Shown here in pieces: positions 1 through 12,000 of a stretch of 64,000 bases of DNA. The notes below the pieces were generated by a model. It was not told where the DNA came from and searched no databases. It was given only the letters and a program-made list of their open reading frames with translations. The translations under genes were made by a program, and so were the position numbers. The DNA is taken from contig OY292277.1 in assembly GCA_958496175.1 (NCBI GenBank), positions 45,705,050-45,769,049 of the forward strand. The letters are read 5' to 3'. This DNA is from Sisyra terminalis (taxonomy: Eukaryota > Arthropoda > Insecta > Neuroptera > Sisyridae). Position 1 is the first letter of the stretch. Every line of letters begins with the position of its first letter.

Positions 1-31
1 TTTGTTCCGTCGTCAGTATCAGCACAGGTTC
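1..31 (-). CDS. Exon 11 (partial, runs off the window)
   Basis: A TTTCTAG acceptor at 32-40 is followed by codons that join exon 10 in phase to read NGTCADTDDGT, with a conserved-looking cysteine directly after the splice. The exon continues past position 1, so its end and any C-terminal anchor cannot be seen. Confidence 0.7.
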
Positions 32-3000
32 CTAGAAATAAAATGAAAATAAATTAATCAATTATCCCAAAAAATAAACAAGGGGCGATACAGGAATAAG
101 AAAAGAAAAGTTATTTTAGAAAGATTTTTAGGTAAGGTTCAGGAAGAAGGTATGCATGTATTTCATTGATTGGTGGAAAACTTTCAATCGAATAAATTAA
201 AAAACAAAATAATTGATATCCTTCGAAAAATAAGATGGTTAATTTCCTAATTGGTATATGAAGCAAAAAGTTAAATTTCATACAAATAGTGCTTAGGTAT
301 CGGAAAAGAAGTTAGCCAAGGATGCTGTCTATTTCTAATTCTGTTTAACATATTATCGGAATGTTTGCAATGATGGAGACCCGTGAGACCCGAGCCAAGA
401 ATGATATGATTTTAGGGGCGGCATAATTTTCAGAACGCCAAAATTTTAAAGGTGAAAAGTGTTCGGACAATTCAAACTCAAAAAGAGATTTGAATTAATT
501 TCGCTATGAATGTATGGAATATCTTCAGTAAAGTTTTAATGAATGTTTTTTTATTGAATTTACTTTCTAATTTATCACATCACATTATCCAATAGTTAAA
601 TTACTGGCAGTTAGAGAACTGCCATTCCAGGGATATTCAGAATAAATAAGAAATCCTTATAATGGAAATTTCGTGGAAGACAAAAAATCGAATAAATTGA
701 AAAAAAAAATGGTCAATATCCTTCAAAAAATTAGTTGGTTAGTTTTCAAAATGGTATATGAAGCAAAAAGTTAAATTTCACACAAACAGTGCTTAGATAT
801 CGGAAAAGAAGTTAACCAAGGATGCCGTCTATTTCTAATTCTGTTTAACATATTATCGGAATTTTTGCAGTGATGGAGCCCTGTGAGACCCGGGCCTAGG
901 ACGACGTGATTTTAGGGGTGGCATAATTTTTGGAAATCCAAAATTTTAAAGGTGAAAAATGTTCGGACAATTCAAATTCAAAAAGAGATTCGTTTTGCTA
1001 TGAATGTATGGAATATCTTCAGTAAAGTTTTCATGAATATTTTTTTATTGAATTTAATTTATAATTTATCACATCACATTATTCAAATGTTAAATGACAG
1101 GCAATAAATAAGAGATCCTTATAATTGCAATTTCTTAAGAACCGTAGAACTTTTTTACTTTTTTTACTAAATTGGATCCTTTTTTGTCAGAACATTTAAA
1201 GCCCTATATGCGAATCCTGGTTGTCGAAATATGTTGTACTTACCTTTAAAAAAATCTATTATGTACACGATTAAAAAAAGATCTTCGTAAATGAATGTAT
1301 TTTCTTACATTATCTTCTTAAAGACTCAATACTGAAGATATTCGAAAATATGTGGAATATATTGCAACACGGAATCTACAAGATGTGTATCCTAATATTG
1401 ATATTGTTCTGTGCATTATTTGAATCCCAGCATCAAATTGTTCAAGAAAAAGATCTTTTTCCACCCTGGCAAGAGTGATACTAACGTGCAAAATTGGGCA
1501 TTATTATTTATTGAACTTTAATTAGTGCAAAAAATCGATTACAATGATATGACCGACGTTTTCGTGAGAACCTAGGCCAGAAAGAAGAAGTTTATATCAA
1601 GTGATAGATGGAAAAAAGCTGTAAGTTGTATTAATATTGGAAAAATATTATTGAAATTAATAAGTTATATTTAAAAAAAAATATGTTAATTCAAAAAAAG
1701 TTTTGTTAAAATTAATTAATAAACTAAATTTTTAAAAACTAGATGTTTTTTCTTCATAACCACCTTGTCATCGAATAAAAAGGGCGGCATAGCAAATGGG
1801 GCCTAGAACAGCATCGGACCTAAATCCTCCACTGAATGTTTGGCAAATAAAACTCTAGAGGAATGTGAAAATTTTACAATGGGGAAACGAATCATCAAAT
1901 TCATCAATTACACTTGGTACTAATGCCCAAAATATAATTTGGTCAGACCGTTTGATTGTTATCAAATTAACTTATAAGAACTTCAGGAGGATATCGAAAA
2001 AAAACCCTTGGACATCAACGTGAAGAATAAATAACTAGCCAACAGATCGGAAGCTTGGATCCTAAGAAAACAAGCTTTGAAAAGCTGTAGAAAAATGGTG
2101 AAATTAAAAGCACAAATCGAGTCCCAAACTCGAGAGTGTAAAAAAGAGTCAAAGGAAAGACTATTGCTAAGGTAGTGATAAGAAGATAAAAAGTAAAATA
2201 AATTGGATATATCATATTTAAAGAGGGACAGGATTTAAACGTGATGTTGAAGAAGGAAGTTAAATTAGAATCCTGGACTGTAAAAAAGAAAGATAAGCAA
2301 CCCCAATTTAAAGAACCTCGACAGAAAAATCCATCTCACGAGAAAATAAACCTACCAACAGGCTAAAGTTAGATTTTTTCGCAGACTTCCAACAGTTGTA
2401 CTGATTATACAATACATAAAGTATATTGTAGTCTTATTTATCCAATAGTATTTACAAAAGTAAACTATAAAAGTAAATTTGAACAAAAGTTCAAACAAAA
2501 GAATTACTAACATATAGCTCAGATACGTATTTCGATCATCACATAGCAGTTACGGAGCAATCTTATACTGCTTGATGACCATTGATGAAGATTGCTTGGC
2601 AATCGAAATACTTATCTGGGCTAAACGTCAGTAATACATTTGTTTGAACTTTTGTTCAAATTTATGTTTAAAGTATACTTTTCTAAGTTATATTTCACTA
2701 GCTGATCCCCGCGATTTCGTCTGCGTAACGTAGGTGTAGATTATATTTTCTTTTCAGATTTGATATTTGTAGTGGTATATGAAAATTTATATTTTTCTTA
2801 TTTCTTTTATGAAAAATATAACCACACTTAAAAACACTATTTTGTCGACTTTAAAAAGACACATTTAATAATTCAATTACGTATATCTACGGTAGGTATA
2901 CCTACCGTGAACCAAATAATCCGTAAATCAATCAGCATCTATACGTAAATAAAAAATATCGCCAAGTTCAATAAATTCTGTCTTAATTATGAGTAAAAAA

Positions 3001-6000
3001 GTCGAAAGTTATCAAAATACTCGCGTCAAAATAACAGAAGTTAAGGGTCTAGATTTTTGAATATTAGTAGGAATTCCATCTCACTGTCTCGATTCCCGAA
3101 TGAACCTATTTCCAAAAAACTATTACACTATTGCAATGTACAACACAACCGCGAAATTGAAATTTGTACAATTGCACGAAACCCAGTTCTTCTGGAGCGC
3201 TATGAACATATAATTACAATAATTGCTTATTATATATAAAAACATTTATACTTCAAAAAGGCAATTTTCTATACTTTAAATTAAATTACTGTGCTTTTTA
3301 TTAGTTCAACTAAAAAGATTAATACAGATCATTTTTTAACTTTTAAATACCTTTGCAATGATATATAACTTGCCTGTCTAAAGTAAAATATTTTTTTTCA
3401 TCCCTCAGTTTTTACGTAGGGGGTACATTCCTTTATTATTTTTAAGGAATGATAAGTAGCCTAACTTGTGTGGTTATTTGTGTTGTATCTTAATATAAAG
3501 TTTCATTAAATTCGGTTGTTGCGTTCTTTAGTTAAATCACCAGCGCACGCGACGTAAGAAAGTTTTTTGGTAATTCTTTCACACATTATTGAAGTTTAAG
3601 TATGGATCCCTAATTTCTTTGAAAACTTAATATAGCTTATGTTCACTGGAAATAGTGTAGCTTCCTAACAAAGAAAGAATTTTTCAAATCGGTCAAGTAG
3701 TTTTGGAGCCTATTCAAAGCAAACAAACAATCAAAACTTTCTTCTTTATAATAATAGATATAGATAAATAAGACCACAATATATGTTATACATTGTATAA
3801 AGCTACCAACAGGCATAAAACAAAATATCGAATTCTTAAAAAAAATATCCACTGGTTATCATTACCTAAGAAATAGAAGAAGCATTCAAGTATCATATAA
3901 ATTTTTTAAAGAAAAGTTTAAATTCTTTAAGCAAATGGTACAGGAGAAAAAGCTTGGATTTAGGTAGAACTAATGTAAAATATTGAATGTTGAATTTTGT
4001 TTCAAATAAAGATCGGGGTATAGAAAGGTTAAAAAGGCGATAAGTTTTAAGGTCATAATACATACCGTTAAAGGTCAAATTCATTGTCCAGCCGTTGGCG
4101 GGGGCGTCGTAATTGTTGGAAAATTCATGGGAGTTGGCCAGTCGATGGCAATTGTCGGCAAAAGCGGTTAGTTGCAGTAAGCCGCCCCGTTGCAGCACGT
4201 TGCTACCTCCAATTCCATTTGTCGCCTGATTATTATTGGATTTCCCAACAGCCCCATTGTTACTGTAAATTCCATTCAATGATGATGAACTTTGGCCATT
4301 GTTATTATTGTATGATAATGATTGGTCCACGGGGCCGTTAACGAAATTATATATGAAACAATAGCGTGATGGATCGGTCGATTTACGAGCGATTGGCGAT
4401 GCAATTAAATAGCTAGTCCCGTTTTCCTCCCAACTACCGTGACAGGAATATGCTGCAAAGAAATAATTTAGTATGAAACATGAAATATTTGTTTGGGTTT
4501 TTTTCAGTTATACCGGAGATGGTTTGAGCTTGGGAATTTGCACAGGATGATTTTTGCTCCATTTCCTGCGAAGATGCACATCCCACCGATAGGGATTCGT
4601 GGGTTGGGGATACACATTCTTGACGGGATGCCGGGGAGCCTTCGGTGGCCGCATTTTGGCGACGCTTACGACGGTCAATTCCACTTAAAGAGTTCACGAC
4701 AGTGTAGCGACCCAAATGTGGACATTTTTTCGGATGAAGAGATGTAGCTGAAGAAAAAGTATTCCATCATAACTATTTTCTTATAAAATTCTTAAAAAAT
4801 GTTCTTACTTATTAAAGTTGTAAACGGTGTGTTGATTGGATCAAAGTTGCGACAAGCTTCCTCGGAATTTTCTTCAATTTTTTCTGGAATTTAAATTAAT
4901 TATAGAATCTATTGAACTTTCTTCTTTGGTTTATATATTACCTGATCGTTGCACTTCAATAACGTTGCTATCACGCTTATGGAAAACCATACAAACGTAT
5001 CCACTTTTGCTGTAACAAGAGGAAATTTACATAATTTATATTATATCTCTAAGGAAATGAAGTAAGTTTGACAAAATTAAAACATTTTCAATAATCATTT
5101 CCATTGTTAGCACTAACATAAGATAAGTTGGAGAGAAACAAGTTTAGTAGGTTTACACACAAAACCAAAGTTTCGAACCGTTAAATAGATGGGAATGAGA
5201 AGATTCGAGATAAAACTTAGTGAGCTTAAATTTCACCTTCCATAATGTGCGGTGAAGCCATTAATTTTCGATTTGAATCAATGCGAAAAAGTCAGCGAAA
5301 TGAATTAAAATTTCACAAGTCGGAAAAATTTTCACTTGGCAGCATTGAGATTTTCGAAAACTTTTCGTATTATTTTAATTAATTGATAACGACGCGCTAC
5401 GTTTGAAACTAAGTTTTTGGATATTCCACGTGCACGTTTTGTAACACTGAGGTTTCAAAGTTATTAGACCATATTTTCATGTACCTAGGTAGGTGGGTAG
5501 CAAGTTCATGTAAAGTCTTAGAAGTTCACTTTTGTGAGCTTATAATGCCAGAATTTGTGAGGAAAATATCAAAGTTTTGTGGCTTGATTTTATGTTAACT
5601 AACTAACCATTTTTCTTTAGTGAATTATAAAATTTTTATCTTGATTTAGCTTACTTGGAAATCAATTCATAGTTTGAATCTAAGACTTCAAAAAAATGAA
5701 GCAAACTTTATAATTTTCTCATATATGACTGAAATATTTGCAGAAAAAAAGTAATATAATGGGAAAAAAAATCTTGATTATTTTAGCTCAGCAAAATAAT
5801 TTACCTACATTTTTAAGGAAGAAAAAGTTCTGGAAATTGTGCATTATATCATTACGTATAGGCAATATATAGACGTAAAGGAAATATATAGGTGTATAGT
5901 AGGGTGATTTTTTTTTGGGACTTTTTTTGCTCCCATGCCGAAATTTTGTTGGAAATACTTCAAAAAAAATTCCCTGAAAGTTTGAGCTTTTAATATTAAA

Positions 6001-9000
6001 ATTAAGTACTCGTTCACAGCGTGTGAATATTTTCCATTTAAAATACACGTAAACTTTGATTTTTTTTTTACATTTTTATAGTTCAGCGGCATTTTATGGT
6101 ATCACCTCGCTCAAAGTCGGGATTTTTTTACAATTGTATGCTCTACAAAAGTGCCTATTTTTAATAATTTTTAATAAGGAATAAAAAATCAATATTTTCT
6201 TAAATTTTACTCAATAATCCGTAAATTTTTATAGTAAGAAAAATTCAAGGCTCAATATCTCGAGAAATATCGATCTTAGCAATTTAGTTTTCTGGAACTT
6301 TTTTGTAGGAAATTAAATTTTCTATAAATTTGTCATTTACATTTTTTATGTAGGTCTTGTAATTCATGAGTTACTGAGAGAAAAACGAGAAATCTATGAA
6401 AAATCTAGGTTTAGTGACCCGTACTACCTCGCCCGTGTAAATTACGATTTTGCCGCAATAGGCACTTTTGTAGAGCATACAATTGTAAAAAAATCCCGAC
6501 TTTGAGCGAGGCGATACCATAAAATGCCGCTGAACTATAAAAATTTAAAAAAAAAAAATCAAAGTTTACGTGTATTTTAAATGGAAAATATTCACACGCT
6601 GTGAACGAGTATTTAATATTAATATTAAGAGCTCAAACTTTCAGAGAATTTTTTTTGAAGTATTTCCAACAAAATTTCGGCATGGCAGCAAAAAAAAAAT
6701 AGTCCCAAAAAAAATCACCCTAGTGTATATGCAACATATAAGCCAGGGATAGCAAACCTTTTTGAGGCGTGGGTCAAATTTTGTTCGTGTTTTTTTTTTA
6801 GTACTAGCTTCTGGGTCACTATCATGAATGGTGTCCCTTAGCGCTTTACAAGGTGAAACAGAGAAGAGGCGATACAAGCGCTATGGAATTCTCTTTCTAC
6901 AAACTTAATAAATAAATGGTTACCTAGTCATCGGGGGTCCGTTAAAAAGCTTGCGTGGGTCGATGTTTAATCCACGGGTCATAAGTTAGCCATCACTGAT
7001 ATAGTCAATATTATTGGTACCAGAAAAGTCTTGACATATTTATGAAACTATATAGAGCAATATTGTTCAATCTAATTTAGATATTCGACTGATTAGGATG
7101 CGTTTTCATAGCACTGTCGTTGTACCCATGAAAGACGTAGCGAAATATCAAAGTGTAATATCTTTCTTTTTGGGGAAAGGTGTGAAAATATTAAAAATCA
7201 TTCAACATCTGCAAAAAGTATTTGGTGAGTTTGCAGAATCAAAAAGTATCGTTTATCAGGGGATCGATCATTTTAAAACCGATAGAACATCACTAGAAGA
7301 CGATCCATGCAATCAGCACTTAAGCACGTTGGTAAATTGATTTTTTTTTCCAGAACTCTTAAACGACAAAAAACACCAATATATTTCGTCGCTATTTTTT
7401 CCAAATTCCAAAAATTTAGTGCCAACTTGATGGACGTTATTTACGGAACTCCCATATTTCAGTTCGCTCTTTTCCCTGGACTTATTTATATAGGTAAAAT
7501 CCATCAATAAAACCACACAACGTTGTGATTTTTCGTAAAGAGTCAATTGCACTTATTTAATGAAGTATATAAAAATTATTCCTATGTTTATAACGATGAC
7601 CTCTACATCTTTTCCAATCTAAATACTAATCAAAGTAGGAAGAAACTTGCAATTTTCCAAGTTTTTTGTCAATTTCCCTGATTTTTCTTAGGACCGAATA
7701 AAATTCCTAGACATTCCCCACACATTACACGTTTGTAATATTATTCAAAGAAGTATATTATATACAAAATACTTCCATGTTTATAACCATGACCTCTACA
7801 TCATTTCTAATACAAATACTAATCAAAGTAGGAAGAAACTAAAATTTTTTCAAGTCTTTTGCCAATTTACTTAATTTTTCTTTCATCCCAATGAAATTCC
7901 CAGGCATTGCCCATAGTTTACATGTTTGAAATTATTCAATGAAGTTTTTATAAAATACTCCTACGTTTATAACGATGACCTCTACATCTTCTCCAATTTA
8001 AAAACTAATCGAAGTTGGAAGAAACTTAAAATTTTCCAAGTTTTTTGTCCATTTCCCTGATTTTTTATTTATCTCAATAAAATTTCCAGACATTCCCAAT
8101 GCTTTACATCTTAGTAATATTAATCAATGAAGTATATACAAATTTCTTCTATGTTTATAACGATGACCTCTTCATCTTTTCCAATCTAAATACAATTAAA
8201 AGAAGGAAGAAAATATTAATTTCCCAAGTGTTTTGTCAATTTTCCTGACGGTTTCCTTCGACCCAATAAAATTCCCAGACATTCCCACTACTTTACATGT
8301 TTGAAATATTATTCAATGAAGTATCCACATAATACTCCTATGTTTATAATGATGGCCTCTAAATCTTTTCTAATCAAAATACTATTCAAAGTAGGAATAA
8401 ACTAAAAATTTTCCAAGCTTTTTGTAAATTTCCCTTACTTTCTCATGGACCCAATAAAATTCCCAGACATTCCTAATACTTTACATGCTCGTAATATTAC
8501 TCAATAAAGTCAATATCTACAAAATACTTCTATGTTTATAACGACGACCTCTACATCTTTTCCAATCTAAATAATGAGCAAAGTAGGAAGAACTAAAAAT
8601 TGTCCAAGTATTTTGTCAATATCCTTGATTCTTCTTTCAACCCAATGAAATTCCCAGACATTGTCCAGACTTTCCATGTTTGAGACTTTACATCATTATT
8701 CAATGAAGTTTATACAAAATACTTCTATGTTTATAACAATAATTTCTCTACATCTCTACATCTTTTTCAATCTTAATACTGTAGGAAGAAAGTAGCAAAA
8801 AACTTTAAATTTTTAAAGTTTTGTCAACTTCTCTGACTTTTCTTTGGACCCAATGAAATTCCCAGACATTCCCGATACTTTTTGTTTGTAATATTTTGTA
8901 ATATTGTGTAATATTGTGTAATGAAGTATATACAATTTACTCCTCTGTTTGTAACGATGATCTCTTCCTTTTTTCCAATCTAAATACTAATAAAAGAAGG

Positions 9001-12000
9001 AAGAAAATATTAATTTCCCAAGTGTTTTGTCGATTTTCCTGACTTTTCCTTCGACCCAATAAAATTCCCAGACATTCCCAATACTTTACATGTTTGTAAT
9101 ATTATTCAATGAAGTATATACAAAGTACTACTATGTTAATAACGATGGCTTCTACATCTTTTCCAATATAAATACTAACTAAAGTAGGAAGAAACTAAAT
9201 TTTTTCCAAGTTTTTTGTAAATTTCCCTGACTTTTTCTTCGGCCCAAAACAATTACAGACATTCCCAATAATTAGCATGTTTTTAATAAAAAATAATTAC
9301 CAGCCAGACGTAACATGTGCAACAATTTGCACTTTCTTCTTCTCCAAAGCTTGCAAAATACTATGGCAAACCAGCCGAACTTCACCTCCTTCGGTCAAAT
9401 GCATACTGTGAAAACTATCCGCATACTGTCCGCTATGATGATGGGCATGAGACCCAGTAGCAGTAGGGCCACCCGGTGAAGTATGGGCAGCGTGATACGG
9501 CCCTGGATTGGCATCGCCCGAACTCAACGCACTATGATGATGAGCCGGTGCTGCATTTTCCGCAGTTTTCACCCGAAGCGTTGCATTCCGCTGCGAAAAG
9601 CGATAGGAAAAGCGATGATCGAGACTATGCCACGTGTGGTGCTCCGTTAGCCAAACGGGAAAACGGCAACGGTTATGATGATCATCGACTGCAACAATTA
9701 CACAAAAAAAAATGCATTAAATTTTGCCTCGTCAGCGTAATTAGTCAAAAACTTGCGATTACTATATAGAGGCGGAATATAAAATAATTATGAATTCGAC
9801 TACGAAAAACGATACATGTGAAACATATAAAATTTATGGGCTTATAAATCCATTAAACAAGTTGTGAGTTTTAAAACTCCCATTTTTATGGTTCCACGTT
9901 CATAAAGCGATTTTATTGAATTTCCGTGACGGAAAGTTTTTTTTTTCTGTTTTTCTGTGTGAAAACATTATTTTTTTTTTGTCCTCCATTTTCCCACTTC
10001 TCCGTTTTTATATTTCCATTTTATATATTTGTATCTGTACACAGAGACCATAATGAAATAAATACATTTTCGCAAAAACAGAATTTCCTTTTATGAAAAA
10101 ATTGCATCTCATTTCCCACAATAAATTCATCCCCAAAGCTCCTCATTTCACTGAATACAGAACACTTTTGATTCGAATATGAACTGAATATTATTTGAAA
10201 CCGTTTATAAGGGATTATATCAACGGAAAGTAGGAATGGTGAAATATTTAATATTATTCAAGTAAGTGGGGTATCCATGTATAAAAAATGGGTAAAGTTG
10301 AAAAATTCACATTTTTTAACAAATTATTTTCTCATTTATGATGAGTTTTTAAATTTATTTTTATTTTCCACCACATATGAATTGTTTCAAGCATTTATAT
10401 ATCATAAATAAGTTATTTAAGCTTTTGTTTTTGTACAGCGAAGGGGTGAGTTTTGGTTTTTTTGTGTGCAGAAAACTTTCATAGAAACTTTTATTAAAAA
10501 ATAATTAAAACCATTCTGTCTATATATTCCAACTATTTTTTTCTGCATTTTTTTTTATAAATGTATATTCTCAACTAATTTTTGCTGTGTAAAATTACAG
10601 TGACTTCACATTGTATCATTTAACTATCGTGAATGGTTTTTGTTGAACTTTTTCTATTATTTCACAAAGTAAATTAAATTAAAATGAAGTGAATGAAATA
10701 TAAACTCAAAAATTAATTCAATTTAAATGAATTGGTTTTCATCATTAAAGTATTTGCTTTTATCATGAAGAAAGATTTTCTCTGAATTTTCAATTAAAGA
10801 AATCTATTTTATAATTTGTTTATCATACATTAGTTCTTTTAAAGATAGTTTTGTGGAGAAATTGTAAAATAAAATCAAATAAAGTTCTAATTTTTCATGT
10901 ATATAAATGAATCACTATGAATCCGAAATTTGCCCATAAGTTTGTTAATTTTTTGATTTGATATTTGACAAAGAATTTCAATTCACAAAAGTGTAAATTT
11001 TCTACGATTTCATTACTTGTAATAGCATTACACATGTCCAGTTTGGTGTCCAAGAAGTGCCACGATTCGTGGACAGCATTGATTTTCTATAACTATTTCA
11101 ACAAGTACCGCTGTGGAATCGCATGTCGAAGCTTATGTAGAGCATACTCTTAGGAAATCGTATGGCTTTAAGGGGTTTTAAAAAAACATTGAAAATGGCG
11201 ATATTGACGTAACCACCGAAAAAGTTTTAAGACATCGAATTGTAAGATTTGCTGAATGAAAATTGTTGGAAAATAGTTAAAAAGCAAAGCTTTTTACAAA
11301 AATCTTCTTCTGAGATATCGTAACTACTTAAGAATGTAATTTCGGAATATTTTTGCAAATGGTTGAAGGAACGATTTCAAAAGTTTCCATTCCAAAACAT
11401 AACAACGACATGTGACAGTTATCTGCCTATTGGAATCCGTGGATTCCCAAACTTTACATTTCGCAAACTTAACATTTGTGATCCATGTATCCAAACTTAA
11501 ACGGAAAACTTTCAATGCCCAAATTTTAGATCATTACAGTTTTAAATGTGAAAAATAGACTTGTCTCAGATTGTATACAAGCCTAAAGATTTTCCTACCA
11601 AGGTTCCGCACAATTATAATAAGAATAAAATCTAGTGATAGTTTATGAAACATTTTTCAAGTTTTTCACCAAAAACAGTCACTATATCAAAATTTTCTAA
11701 AGTCAAATAACCCAATAGAACATGAGTGATTTCTTACTCTTAGGACTTTCCACAAGACCTAAGACCTAGATAAACCTAGCTTAGTATTTATCCCAAAAGT
11801 TTATTGCTGCACACGTTTTGTTGAAATTCAGCGCCTTAAATAAGTGGAAACTTAAGAAACTAGAAATTACAAACTCCAAAACCAAAATAGCCGAAAAATA
11901 TTTATTACACCGAATGCTAAGGTTTGATCGGCCACCGTATAGGAAAATAGGAGAAATAGGGATCCAGAAAGTACCATAAGCCCTGAGATATACGTATCCT

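Noticed and set aside
4084..4341. Plus-strand open frame of 85 codons
   Set aside because: It is the shadow of exon 10 on the minus strand, where the conserved cysteine motifs and splice sites are.
7098..7340. Possibility of an intact mariner transposase
   Set aside because: Only the N-terminal region is present; no DDE region and no terminal inverted repeats were found.
9476..9769. Plus-strand frame of 97 codons
   Set aside because: Overlaps exon 6 antisense and continues into intron; no family signal.
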